From: DATGJX01 sp035279385
Lineage (GTDB): Bacteria > Vulcanimicrobiota > Vulcanimicrobiia > Vulcanimicrobiales > Vulcanimicrobiaceae
DNA: 59,763 nucleotides
Assembly (NCBI GenBank): GCA_035279385.1
Contig: DATEHZ010000064.1
Coordinates: forward strand, 1 to 59,763
Reading direction: 5' to 3'
Shown here piece by piece: positions 51,822-59,763 of this stretch. A program made the translations under genes and the position numbers. A model generated the notes under the pieces. That model was not told the DNA's origin. It saw only the letters and a program-made list of their open reading frames with translations, and did not search any database. Numbering within the stretch: the stretch's first letter is position 1; each line of letters starts with the position of its first letter.

Positions 51822-52280
51822 ATGGAGGTCCCCCAGCGGTTGAAATGGTCCATCGATTCCGCTGACGCCTACTCCGTCGCCAAGGTGAGACGTGCCGTCA
51901 TCGATGCGCTGCGCACGATGACGACCGAAAAAGCCGACCTCTTCACCGTCGAGACGGTCTTGGGGGAGCTTCTCGGCGCTGAAATGGAACGCGGTCACTT
52001 GGCGCTGGTCATCACCGTCGAACGCGGCGTCGGCGGACCGTCCGTGCACATCTACACACAAGGGCGTCCCGGTGTCACGTCCACACAGGGCGAATTGCGT
52101 CATGCCATACTGCAAGCGACGCGCGTCCCGATGTCGATCGAGGTCAGCGCGCAAGGCACGCACGTCTGCATTCGCGTGCCGCTCGATTACGAAATGTCGG
52201 CCAACGTCGAGCTGTGGAAAGCCGCGGTGGAATTGGCGAACGATCACATCAAGACAGTAAAGGGCCGCTTGAACGGCTAA
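51822..52280 (+). CDS. Degenerate GHKL (anti-sigma-kinase-like) protein, paralogue
   Basis: 152 residues from ATG 51822. LKWSIDSADAYSVAKVRRAVIDAL...LFTVETVLGELLGAEMERGHLALVITVE parallels the upstream copy; the N-box Asn is likewise absent (GELLGAEMERGH). The C-terminal helix (SANVELWKAAVELANDHIKTVKGR) is longer than in the neighbour. Compare the intact RsbW-like domain of the protein at 29241-30719. It may bind a partner without catalysis. Function inferred only from fold. Confidence 0.6.
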   Translation: MEVPQRLKWSIDSADAYSVAKVRRAVIDALRTMTTEKADLFTVETVLGELLGAEMERGHLALVITVERGVGGPSVHIYTQGRPGVTSTQGELRHAILQATRVPMSIEVSAQGTHVCIRVPLDYEMSANVELWKAAVELANDHIKTVKGRLNG

Positions 52281-52291
52281 CCTAGGCCGGC

Positions 52292-53632
52292 ATGTCTCGA
52301 TTAGCCGGCTTTTTCGTTCGCTTCTTCGAGTACGCGATTCCCGACCCGTATATTTTTGCAGTCGGGCTGACGCTCATCACCGCGATACTCGCCTTCGTCT
52401 TCGCACCGCATCACGCGCTGGGCGACGTGCTAGCGGCCTGGTACAAGGGCATCTTCGAGCCGGGCAGCCTGGGCTTCGCGCTGCAGATGATTCTCATACT
52501 CGTGACCGGATACGCGCTTGCGAACAGTGCGCCGGTTGCGCGCGGCCTGCAGTGGCTCGCCGCGCGGCCGCGCACGACCAAGGGCGCGGTTTCGCTCACG
52601 TTCGTCGTCTCGGCGATTGCATGCTGGCTGAACTGGGGCTTCGGCCTGGTCGTCGCGGGATTGCTGGCGCGTGAGATCGCGCGGCGCATGCGGATCGATT
52701 TCGGCTGGCTCGTCGCCGCGGCGTACAGCGGATTTTTGATTTGGGCGAGCGGCATCTCGAGCTCCATCGCGCTCGCGCAAGCCTCGCCCGGCAACAAACT
52801 CAACATCGTGCAGCAGATCACCGGCCACAGCTTGCCCATCGGCTCGACGATCTTCACCGCATTCAACCTCATCCCGTGCGCGGTTCTGCTCGTCGTACTT
52901 CCCTTCGTCTTCCGCGCGCTGGAACCGCCGGACGTCGTCACCGGCGACGTAGATGCGCTGGACCCGCAGCCGGCTCGTCGCGGTGAGCCGCTCGAAGCAC
53001 GAGCAACGCTCGCGTCCGCACTCGACAACGCGTGGATCCTCAACGCGATCTTCGCGGTTGCAGGTCTGGGGTACATCGTGTGGACGTGGCTGCGCGGCGG
53101 ATTCTACCTCGATATCAACGCCGTCATCTTCATCTTTTTCTGCGCCGGACTCTTGCTGCACTGGACGCCGGTCCGCTACGTGCAGGCGGTCAACGGCGCG
53201 GCGCGCGTCACCGGCCCGCTGATTATTCAGTATCCGATCTACTTCGGCATCATGGGCATCATGACCGCAACCGGACTGGCCGGCGTCATCGCGCAGTGGT
53301 TCGAGGCATTTGCCACCGCCGGAACGCTGCCGTTCTGGAGTTACGTCAGTTCGATCCTCATCAGCCTGTTCGTGCCCAGCGGCGGCGGCCATTGGGCGGT
53401 GCAAGGCCCGTTCGCCGTTCCCGCCGCCGTCAAACTGCATGCCTCGCTTCCCGCGACGGCGATGGGCGTCGCCATCGGCGAAGAGGTGGCAAACATGATT
53501 CAACCGTTCTGGGCGCTGCCGGTGCTCGCAATCGCCGGCGTCGGCTTGCGCCGCGTGATGGCGTTCACCGTCGTGAGTTTCGTTATCGCGTTCGTCGTCT
53601 TCGCGTTATCGCTGCTGCTGCTCGCACGGTAG
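52292..53632 (+). CDS. atoE: Short-chain fatty acid transporter (AtoE family)
   Basis: 446 residues, about twelve membrane helices. Opening FFVRFFEYAIPDPYIFAVGLTLITAIL, then AARPRTTKGAVSLTFVVSAIACWLNWGFGLVVAGLLARE, SGISSSIALA and VPSGGGHWAVQGPFAVPAAVKL, match AtoE, the short-chain fatty acid uptake protein. No ato catabolic genes are adjacent. It overlaps the end of the convergent diphthine-ligase-like gene by 50 bases. Confidence 0.88.
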   Translation: MSRLAGFFVRFFEYAIPDPYIFAVGLTLITAILAFVFAPHHALGDVLAAWYKGIFEPGSLGFALQMILILVTGYALANSAPVARGLQWLAARPRTTKGAVSLTFVVSAIACWLNWGFGLVVAGLLAREIARRMRIDFGWLVAAAYSGFLIWASGISSSIALAQASPGNKLNIVQQITGHSLPIGSTIFTAFNLIPCAVLLVVLPFVFRALEPPDVVTGDVDALDPQPARRGEPLEARATLASALDNAWILNAIFAVAGLGYIVWTWLRGGFYLDINAVIFIFFCAGLLLHWTPVRYVQAVNGAARVTGPLIIQYPIYFGIMGIMTATGLAGVIAQWFEAFATAGTLPFWSYVSSILISLFVPSGGGHWAVQGPFAVPAAVKLHASLPATAMGVAIGEEVANMIQPFWALPVLAIAGVGLRRVMAFTVVSFVIAFVVFALSLLLLAR

Positions 53633-54290
53633 CGTTCAGATCGCAGTACCAAAAGCCGTCGCGATGAACGCATTCCCCGGTGGTTATCTCGAGCGGTTCG
53701 CTGAAGATCGGCCCCGCGTACGCGAACGAGTGAAACTCGCCGTTCTCGCCGCACGGGTCGACCCCCGCAGGCAGCGAGTCCACAAACGCTGCGTCCACGT
53801 CGCGCCCGAGTGCCCGCTGGTCCAAGTGCTGCTCGCTCACGCAGCAGACGCGCGATTTGAATCCGAGACCGGTGAATTCGCGAACCAATTCGCGCGTGTC
53901 GCTGCGCCATAGCGGGAAGATCGCGCGCATGCCGATCTGCGCGAGATTTTCCTCGCGCCACTGCCGCAAATCTTGCAGAAAGATGTCGCCGAACGCGACC
54001 GTACCCACGCCTTGCTCTTTGTAGAAGAGCATGCGTTCCGCCATCCTCGCGCTGTACTCTTCGTTGGATGAGCGCTCGCTGACGAAGACCTTATCGAGCG
54101 GCAAGCCGATGCGCTGCGCCTGCAGTTCGGAGAGCGCGAGACTCACCCCGTGCATCGAGACGCGGCGGTAATGCTCGTTGTACGTGGTCAGCAGCGCTAC
54201 GACGTCGTAGCGTTCCTCGCAGCGCAAACGGTAGAGCGCGAGCGCCGAGTCTTTTCCGCCGCTCCAGCAGAACAGGACCTTTTCTTTCAC
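53583..54290 (-). CDS. Diphthine-ammonia-ligase-like (MJ0570/Dph6-type) ATP-binding protein
   Basis: 235 residues. N-terminal PP-loop LFCWSGGKDSALALYRL, then TTYNEHYRRVSMHG, FGDIFLQDLRQWREENLAQIGMRAIFPLW and GVDPCGENGEFHSFAYAGPIF, the standard order of the adenosine-nucleotide alpha-hydrolase amidotransferase family. Bacterial members are not diphthamide enzymes, since bacteria lack that modification; their substrate is unknown. Last gene of the leftward run, six bases after the oxygenase gene. Confidence 0.85.
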   Translation of the reverse strand: MKEKVLFCWSGGKDSALALYRLRCEERYDVVALLTTYNEHYRRVSMHGVSLALSELQAQRIGLPLDKVFVSERSSNEEYSARMAERMLFYKEQGVGTVAFGDIFLQDLRQWREENLAQIGMRAIFPLWRSDTRELVREFTGLGFKSRVCCVSEQHLDQRALGRDVDAAFVDSLPAGVDPCGENGEFHSFAYAGPIFSEPLEITTGECVHRDGFWYCDLNATVRAAAAITRRRRTR

Positions 54291-54296
54291 GCCGTC

Positions 54297-54959
54297 TTAT
54301 TGGGCGTCGTGCAGAATCACGCCTAGCGCGTACCGTTCTCCGCTGCGAATCTCGCTCACGCCATGCCGGAAGACGGTGCGATAATAGCCGCTCTTTCCGC
54401 GCACGGGGCGGTAACGGTTGGGAATGACGATGCACTCGCCTTGTCCGGGTGCGATGACGATTGGGCGGCTCTGCGCGCGCGCACGCTGCTCGACCAGCAC
54501 GAACTCGCCGCCTTCGTATTCGTCGCGCGCGCTCAAAAAGAACGTTGCCTGAAAAGGAAACGCGAGCTCGCCGTACGTGTCTTGATGCAGGCAGTTGTAA
54601 TCGCCGGCGCGGTAGCGCAGCAGCAGCGCCGTCGGCCGCTGCTGTCCGTGTCCGGCGCATTCCAGTAAGTACTGCTGCAGCGCCGCAGGATACCGCTGCG
54701 AGAGCCCGAGCGCTTCGTTCCAGCGGTCTGCGACGGGCGCGAGTTGACGGTACAGATCTTCGCGAAGGCGCGCAACCGGTTCCGGAAGCGGATAGGCGAA
54801 ATACTTGTACTCGCCGCTTCCGAAGTTGTGCCGTTCCATGACGACGCGCGAGCGAAAAAGCGAATCATCCGCATACAGCGCGCGCAGCGCCGCGCATTCG
54901 GCGGCACTGAGCGCCTGTGCAATCCGGGCATAGCCCCGTTCGAAGAGTTCCTGTTCCAC
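54297..54959 (-). CDS. 2-oxoglutarate/Fe(II) oxygenase
   Basis: 220 residues from GTG 54959; the longer frame adds an unconserved head. Iron site: LRYRAGDYNCLHQDTYGELAFPF (His and Asp of HxD) and TVFRHGVSEIRSG (second His), with Arg after it for 2-oxoglutarate. The double-stranded beta-helix signs are clear (FQATFFLSARDEYEGGEFVL). The family includes prolyl hydroxylases and AlkB-like enzymes; the substrate is not evident. Six bases separate it from the downstream gene. Confidence 0.8.
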   Translation of the reverse strand: MEQELFERGYARIAQALSAAECAALRALYADDSLFRSRVVMERHNFGSGEYKYFAYPLPEPVARLREDLYRQLAPVADRWNEALGLSQRYPAALQQYLLECAGHGQQRPTALLLRYRAGDYNCLHQDTYGELAFPFQATFFLSARDEYEGGEFVLVEQRARAQSRPIVIAPGQGECIVIPNRYRPVRGKSGYYRTVFRHGVSEIRSGERYALGVILHDAQ

Positions 54960-55006
54960 TAGACCATGGTGACCTTCTCGAGGTGCAAAACGCAACCCGG
55001 AACTTG

Positions 55007-55474
55007 CTAGTGAAGTTTGAGCTCCATATACGTCGGCGCGGCGTAGTCCACCGGTTCGAACGGCTCGCATTCCACAAAGCCGAGCGCAACATACAGATTG
55101 TACGCAGCGCTCAGGCGCTGCGCCTGCGTATCGAGCACGATGCGCCGGCAGCCGCGCTCGCGCGCATACTCGACGGCGGCAAGCGCCAGCGAACGCGCCG
55201 CGCCCTTACCGCGATAGTCCGGGCGCACGTACAGCCGCTGCAGAACCGCCGAAGGCGTCGTGAGCGCGCGCACGGCGACGCACCCGCCGTACGCGCCGTC
55301 GATGCGCGCGAGAAACGCCGCCGCTCGCTCGCCGTCGTAAAGCGCCTCGACTTCCGGCAAAGCCGGCTCTCGGCCGTGCCGTAAATCGGGCGGCAGATCG
55401 TGTTCGTATTCAACGAGCAGCCGGTGCAAGTGTCCGAATGCGGCGCGAGCGCGCACGCGTTCTATCGAGACCAT
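55007..55474 (-). CDS. GNAT N-acetyltransferase
   Basis: 155 residues. The acetyl-CoA site reads LQRLYVRPDYRGKGAARSLALAAVEYARERGCRRIVLDT and then YNLYVALGFVE, the usual GNAT motifs A and B. The acceptor is unknown. Three bases after the MarC gene, so part of the same operon. Confidence 0.9.
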   Translation of the reverse strand: MVSIERVRARAAFGHLHRLLVEYEHDLPPDLRHGREPALPEVEALYDGERAAAFLARIDGAYGGCVAVRALTTPSAVLQRLYVRPDYRGKGAARSLALAAVEYARERGCRRIVLDTQAQRLSAAYNLYVALGFVECEPFEPVDYAAPTYMELKLH

Positions 55475-55477
55475 GCG

Positions 55478-56107
55478 CTATTTGAGCACGTGGCTTTGCC
55501 CGAGACCGTTCAACACGAACTGCACGGCGAGTGCGGCCAGGATGATGCCGAGCACGCGCGTGACGACGTGAATACCCGTCGTACCGATGAGATGCTGGTA
55601 CTTCGTGGCGCCGCGCATGAACAGCCAGGTTATCAGCAGCGCCGCCGCACACGCGATGAACACGGTGAACAACCGCATACCGTCGTTGTGCGCGAGGTTC
55701 ACGAGCAGCATGACGGTTGCGATCGTGCCGGGACCGGCGATCATCGGGATCGCCAGGGGAAACACCGCGGGATTCTCGGTCAGCGCGGCTTCCCGCTCTT
55801 CTTCTTCGGTGCGCTTCGCGCCCGTGGGACGCGCGAACAGCATGTCGATCGCAATCAAGAACAGCAGAATTCCGCCGGCGATGAGAAACGCCGCCAAGGT
55901 AATCCCGAGATAATTGAGCAGCGGCCGCCCGATGACGCCCATCACCAGCATCACCGCAGCCGCCACGAGCACTGCCTGGTCGACGATCTTCGAGCGCCGC
56001 TCCGGCGGCAGCGCGACCGTCGCCGCGAGCGTGAGCGGAATCATCCCGATGGGATCGATAATCGTGAACGCCGTCGCAAACGCCGTCAGCGCAAATTTCG
56101 GATCCAC
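55478..56107 (-). CDS. MarC-family membrane protein
   Basis: 209 residues, six membrane helices. GTG start (MDPKFALTAF...TIIDPIGMIPLTLA) gives the DPxGxxP motif after helix 1. FPLAIPMIAGPGTIATVMLLV is the second family motif before helix 5. MarC proteins have no proven transport role. Four bases after the glutathionyl-hydroquinone reductase gene. Confidence 0.85.
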   Translation of the reverse strand: MDPKFALTAFATAFTIIDPIGMIPLTLAATVALPPERRSKIVDQAVLVAAAVMLVMGVIGRPLLNYLGITLAAFLIAGGILLFLIAIDMLFARPTGAKRTEEEEREAALTENPAVFPLAIPMIAGPGTIATVMLLVNLAHNDGMRLFTVFIACAAALLITWLFMRGATKYQHLIGTTGIHVVTRVLGIILAALAVQFVLNGLGQSHVLK

Positions 56108-56111
56108 GAAG

Positions 56112-57053
56112 CTATCGTAACCGGTCGCGCCCGTGCGGCGAGGTCAAGTCGAGCTGCGGTCCGATTGGAACGATGCGCGTCGGATTGATTTCATCGTGGG
56201 TGTAGTAATAGTGCCGCTTGATGTGATCGAAATCGACGGTATCCGCGACGCCGCGGTACTGATACAGATCGCGTACGTACCCCCAGAGATTCGGATAGTC
56301 CACGATGCGCCGCAGGTTGCACTTGAAATGCCCGACGTAGACGGCATCGAACCGGATGAGGGTGACGAACGCGCGCCAATCCGTTTCGACCGGCCATTCG
56401 GCCACCAGATACCGGCGCGTCGACAAACGCTCTTCCAGGTTGTCGAGCGTCTCGAAAACGCGGTATGCGCCCCGTTCGTACGCGTGCTGCGAGGTGGCGA
56501 AGCCCGCTTCATACACGCCGTTGTTCAGCGTTTCGTAAATCCATTCGTTGAGGGCTTCGACCTGGTCGCGATGCTGCGCCGGATAAAAATCCAGCGCGCC
56601 GCCGTCGCCCAAGTTATCGAATTCGGTTTCCAGCATGCGCATAATGTCGTCATCGGAGTTCGAGACGATGGTACGCGTCTTCTTGTCCCAGAGCACGGGC
56701 ACGGTGACGCGCCCCTCGTATCCGGGCTCCGTGGCGAAATACGCCTCACTCAAAAACGCCCAGCCGTTCAAGGGATCGCGCGAATAGCCGGGGCCGTCTC
56801 GAAACGCCCAGCCCCGTTCGTCGCGCACCGGATCGACGACGGTCATGCCGATTGCGTCTTCCAGCCGTTTGAGTTTGCGCACGATCACCGTACGGCTCGC
56901 CCACGGACACGCGAGCGAAACGTACAGATGGTAGCGGTTTGCTTCAACCGGAAACTCGCCGCTCCCATCTGCGCGAATCCAGCGCCGGAAGGCGTCTTCC
57001 TGGCGCTCGAACCGATCTTCTACCTGTTCGTCTGGGAACTGGGCTCTTGCCAT
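56112..57053 (-). CDS. Glutathionyl-hydroquinone reductase (xi-class GST, YqjG-like)
   Basis: 313 residues, the usual length. N-terminal thioredoxin fold with the catalytic Cys in YVSLACPWASRTVIVRKLKRL, then DKKTRTIVSNSDDDIMRMLETEF and the all-helical C-terminal domain ending NPTRIVPIGP. The enzyme strips glutathione from hydroquinones, which implies a low-molecular-weight thiol in this organism. Its start overlaps the upstream gene by 34 bases. Confidence 0.92.
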   Translation of the reverse strand: MARAQFPDEQVEDRFERQEDAFRRWIRADGSGEFPVEANRYHLYVSLACPWASRTVIVRKLKRLEDAIGMTVVDPVRDERGWAFRDGPGYSRDPLNGWAFLSEAYFATEPGYEGRVTVPVLWDKKTRTIVSNSDDDIMRMLETEFDNLGDGGALDFYPAQHRDQVEALNEWIYETLNNGVYEAGFATSQHAYERGAYRVFETLDNLEERLSTRRYLVAEWPVETDWRAFVTLIRFDAVYVGHFKCNLRRIVDYPNLWGYVRDLYQYRGVADTVDFDHIKRHYYYTHDEINPTRIVPIGPQLDLTSPHGRDRLR

Positions 57054-57709
57054 TGCGGAGACTCTACCTCGCCGCGAACCGCCTCGCCTTCAGCGCCGGG
57101 CTCGCCGGCGAGCCGCTGCGCCTGCTCGAGCGTGAGTTCTTTCAGATACCGGTCCGTTCCGGGCTCTTGCCGTTTGCCTTCCCGCAGCGATCCCACGTCG
57201 TACGGAACGAACCCCGCGTCCTCGATCAGTTGCGCGATTTTTGTTTTCATCAGCGGAAAGTCGCCGGCGTAGAAGATCACCAGGCCCTGCCCGGACTTCT
57301 CCAACAGCGTTTCGTCCCGCAGCGTGTTGAAGGCCTTGATGACTTTTGCGCCTTCGAGTTTGCGCGCCACTTCTTCGCTCGAGGACGTGCCCTCGTCGAA
57401 CTGCTGCACGTGCATCTCTTCGTCGATGTAGGGATTGGTCGTATCGATAACCGTCTCGCCGTCGAAGCGCCCGATTTGTTTGTACGCCTCGTCGATTTGC
57501 GTCCACGGCACCGAGAACAGCACCACTTCCGAGAGCGAGACCGCCTCATAGGGCGTTACGCCGCGCGAACCGTTGCCGCATTCTTGCGCCAAGCGCTCGA
57601 GTTTCTCACGGTCGTGCGAGAACGAGAACAGGATCTTGTGTCCCTTTCTCGCCCACAAGCGGCCGAGCGTCGAGCCGATGTCCCCTGAGCCTACAATACC
57701 GATATTCAT
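57020..57709 (-). CDS. NADP-dependent F420-oxidoreductase-like protein
   Basis: 229 residues. Rossmann opening MNIGIVGSGDIGSTLGRLWARKGHKILFSF and ETVIDTTNPYID, then AKVIKAFNTLRDETL, match the pfam F420_oxidored family. Many such proteins are NADP-dependent enzymes without F420, so the cofactor partner is uncertain. It follows the multicopper oxidase-ZIP gene by 18 bases and overlaps the next gene. Confidence 0.82.
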   Translation of the reverse strand: MNIGIVGSGDIGSTLGRLWARKGHKILFSFSHDREKLERLAQECGNGSRGVTPYEAVSLSEVVLFSVPWTQIDEAYKQIGRFDGETVIDTTNPYIDEEMHVQQFDEGTSSSEEVARKLEGAKVIKAFNTLRDETLLEKSGQGLVIFYAGDFPLMKTKIAQLIEDAGFVPYDVGSLREGKRQEPGTDRYLKELTLEQAQRLAGEPGAEGEAVRGEVESPQWQEPSSQTNR

Positions 57710-57727
57710 GCCGGGATTTTTCCCGGA

Positions 57728-59647
57728 TTAGCCGCCGCTCAAGTCCAGGACGATCTCGGTCGCGAGCGCGATAACGAAACCGCAAGCAAGCGCCGAGGTC
57801 ACGACCGCGTTGATTCCGGTGCGGCGCAGCACGCTCCAGAGTTCGCCGATGACGAAGATCAGGGCGCCGACAGCCGTAGCAAGAAACAGCACGCTAAGCA
57901 CCGGTGAGTGAAACGCGTAACCGACGATCGTTCCGAGAAAGGTCGGTCCGCCGGCAACGACGCCCGCGAGACCCAAAATGCGCCAGCGCGGAACGACGCG
58001 CCCCGCGAGCGGTGCGGCGATGCCGAAACCTTCCGTCGCGTTATGCAGACCGAAACCGATGATGAGGCCGATCGCGATCGCGGTCGCGCCGGACGCGGCC
58101 GATGCGCCGATGGCGAGCCCTTCGGCAAAATTATGCGCGCCGATACCGATGGCGATGACCGCCGCGAGCACGTACGGATCGTGCGCCTGCGCCGCCGCGC
58201 GTTTCGCCATGCGCATCGCCAGCGCACCGAGTCCGACCAGACCCAAGAACAAGCCGCCCACATACGCGACCGCGAGCCAGATCGTGTAGGCGGCGGCGCC
58301 ACCCGTACCGTGCCAGACTTGCACCGCACGCACGAGCGGCGAGGTGGCGTTGCCCGCAATCTCCACGACCAGATAGACGAGGATGCCGATCGCGATCGCG
58401 TTGAGTACGGCGATGACGAGCGGCGAGGGATTGCGCATGCGCGCGATGGGCAGGCCGAGCAAGATCGTCAGGCCGGCGATTGCGCCGAGCACGACGGTCC
58501 ATGCGAACGAGAGCGGCCCGCGCGTCGCGCTGCCGAAACTCGGGAGCATCGAACGCATCGCCGTATTCATAGCGCCCGCGCGATTCGGCGTGCCTTCGTA
58601 GTGAATCGTCGTCACCAATCCGTCGGGCAGGCCTTGCGAATCTTCGGTGTGATCGATGACGTGACAGTGGACGAGCCAATTGCCCGGCGCCTGATTCGCA
58701 TCGACGATGACGTCCGCGCGCTGGCCCGGACCGAGCGCGACGGTGTCTTCCACATCGGGCTGCGCGACGGGCTGAGCGTCGCGCGCGATCACACGCTGGT
58801 AATGTCCGTGCGTGTGCATCGTGTGAAAGCTCTCACCCGAGATATTGATCCAACGGATTCGCACGCGCTGCCCTTTGCGCACGGTAATCGGCGCGGTCGC
58901 GGGGTACTCTTTACCGTTGAGCGTGAAGTGGTTTTCGCTCAGGCTTTGGATCGCCCACGACGAGATGATCTCGACGTCGTCCCGGTCCGCGCGTCCTTGC
59001 GCCGTGAAATGCGACGGCAGCACGACGATCGCGCCGTACAAGCCGCTGTTGAGCATCTCTTCGTTGTCGTGCGTGTGGTAGATGAACGTGCCGGGATCGC
59101 TTGCGGTGAATTCGTAGCGGTAACTGCCGCCTTTCATCACCATCGGCTGCGAAATGCCCGCGACGCCGTCCATGTCGACGGGAATACCGTGAATTCCGTG
59201 CAGGTGCATGGTGTCGGGAACGCTCTGCTCGTTGCGGTAGTCGATAACCACGCGATCGCCTTGGTGCACGACCAGCGTCGGGCCGGGGACCACGCCGTTG
59301 TAGGTTTTCGCCATCACGGTGAGGCCCGGCTGAAGGCTCCACGGAGCGTCGCGCTCGACCAAGTGGAACGTGCGCGTACGGCCTTGGACCTGCGGCACCG
59401 CGGCATACGTGCCGTCCTCGCGCCGGGCCAAGCGCGATTCCCCCGGGGCGGGCGTGGCCACCGGAATCGCCCCGCGCAGGGGCTGCATGCCGACGGCCGA
59501 CGGGTTGACGCTCGCAGTGGTTTCGTCCGTATCCGCCAGGGCTGCAAGCGGCAGCGCGGCTGCACAAACGAGCAGCACTGCGACAAAAATATAGGCGAGG
59601 CGAATACTCGATTTCGGCACGCCTAACGGTTCCCCGTTCCTACGCAT
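57728..59647 (-). CDS. Multicopper oxidase-ZIP metal transporter fusion
   Basis: 639 residues from ATG 59647 (an in-frame GTG nine codons later is possible). A signal peptide (AYIFVAVLLVCAAALPLAALA) precedes two cupredoxin-like modules with all copper sites: HLHGIH, YHTHDNEEM, HTMHTHGHY and HCHVIDHTEDSQ. The axial Met five residues after the last His is Gln. A membrane part of about seven helices follows with two ZIP motifs, GAHNFAEGLAIG and FGLHNATEGFGI, and a C-terminal helix. Both halves are normally separate proteins. An extracytoplasmic oxidase fixed on a metal importer suggests oxidation coupled to metal uptake or efflux; the metal is unknown. First of a seven-gene leftward operon. Confidence 0.85.
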   Translation of the reverse strand: MRRNGEPLGVPKSSIRLAYIFVAVLLVCAAALPLAALADTDETTASVNPSAVGMQPLRGAIPVATPAPGESRLARREDGTYAAVPQVQGRTRTFHLVERDAPWSLQPGLTVMAKTYNGVVPGPTLVVHQGDRVVIDYRNEQSVPDTMHLHGIHGIPVDMDGVAGISQPMVMKGGSYRYEFTASDPGTFIYHTHDNEEMLNSGLYGAIVVLPSHFTAQGRADRDDVEIISSWAIQSLSENHFTLNGKEYPATAPITVRKGQRVRIRWINISGESFHTMHTHGHYQRVIARDAQPVAQPDVEDTVALGPGQRADVIVDANQAPGNWLVHCHVIDHTEDSQGLPDGLVTTIHYEGTPNRAGAMNTAMRSMLPSFGSATRGPLSFAWTVVLGAIAGLTILLGLPIARMRNPSPLVIAVLNAIAIGILVYLVVEIAGNATSPLVRAVQVWHGTGGAAAYTIWLAVAYVGGLFLGLVGLGALAMRMAKRAAAQAHDPYVLAAVIAIGIGAHNFAEGLAIGASAASGATAIAIGLIIGFGLHNATEGFGIAAPLAGRVVPRWRILGLAGVVAGGPTFLGTIVGYAFHSPVLSVLFLATAVGALIFVIGELWSVLRRTGINAVVTSALACGFVIALATEIVLDLSGG

Positions 59648-59704
59648 TCGCCTGCGCGCCCGGCCGCTTACAATCGCGCGCGGTTCGGGAACACCAACAA
59701 CGTC
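59648..59704. other. Divergent promoter region
   Basis: 57 bases between the leftward multicopper oxidase-ZIP gene and a rightward gene that leaves the window. It must hold both promoters, but no convincing boxes could be set. Confidence 0.3.
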
Positions 59705-59763
59705 ATGCCAAAAAACAGCAAACATTCTCAAGTCGTCGTTATCACCGGTGCCTCGGGCGGAAT
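59705..59763 (+). CDS. Short-chain dehydrogenase/reductase, N-terminal fragment
   Basis: ATG 59705 opens MPKNSKHSQVVVITGASGG before the window ends. VVITGASGG is the glycine-rich NAD(P) site of classical SDR enzymes. Divergent from the multicopper oxidase-ZIP gene. Nothing more can be said of its substrate. Confidence 0.7.
   Translation, partial: MPKNSKHSQVVVITGASGG

Overview
The window is 59.8 kb of GC-rich, gene-dense bacterial chromosome. Two TonB-dependent receptors, several lipoproteins (signal peptide plus lipobox Cys), a periplasmic quinoprotein dehydrogenase and a c-type cytochrome indicate a diderm (outer-membrane) heterotroph. The mix of secreted lipoproteins, TonB receptors carrying carboxypeptidase-like plugs, DyP peroxidase and the compact RpoC resembles uncultivated lineages such as Candidatus Eremiobacterota (WPS-2). 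That placement is an inference; no rRNA or tRNA gene was found to anchor it.

Layout. 0-3 kb: end of a TetR-like regulator, a SnoaL-fold protein, small membrane proteins and a lipoprotein with a glycoside-hydrolase-like barrel. 3-8 kb: a selenium island. senB (selenosugar synthase), a DyP peroxidase and a Cys-peptidase-like protein run leftward; senA (selenoneine synthase) and a DUF318/ArsP-type permease run rightward. The permease frame is interrupted by one TGA that falls exactly on a conserved Cys position and is followed by a bacterial SECIS-like hairpin, so it is probably a new selenoprotein. 8-19.6 kb: SixA, an MFS exporter, a large secreted subtilase, three lipoproteins (two of them related beta-propellers) and a TPR regulator. 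19.8-23.6 kb: rpoC with its own promoter and terminator. 24-31 kb: surface and secreted proteins, a frameshifted DUF4097 gene, ArsB, a hydrolase and a SpoIIE-type phosphatase/kinase pair. 31-38.8 kb: a lanthanide-type alcohol dehydrogenase cluster (cytochrome c, DUF5069, a beta-hydroxyacid dehydrogenase-like protein, xoxJ, xoxF), a divergent LuxR-type regulator with a degenerate receiver, a 14-bp palindrome between them, and a TonB receptor. 38.8-45.6 kb: secreted proteins, a second TonB receptor, a coiled-coil protein, a degraded FAD oxidase, DUF1275 and CBS proteins. 45.7-49.8 kb: rpoB, 22 kb away from rpoC and with its own promoter and leader hairpin. 49.8-53.6 kb: two related small membrane proteins around a nitronate monooxygenase, two degenerate GHKL-like proteins and AtoE. 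53.6-59.6 kb: a seven-gene leftward run headed by a multicopper oxidase fused to a ZIP metal transporter.

The strongest novel observation is the senA-linked Sec-containing permease. Next come the split rpoB/rpoC, the multicopper oxidase-ZIP fusion, the xox cluster with its palindrome, and two genes whose conserved N-termini extend past every usual start codon to an ACG at Shine-Dalgarno distance. A dispersed repeat with core TCGTCATnnTGAGCnTGTCGAA marks several intergenic gaps.
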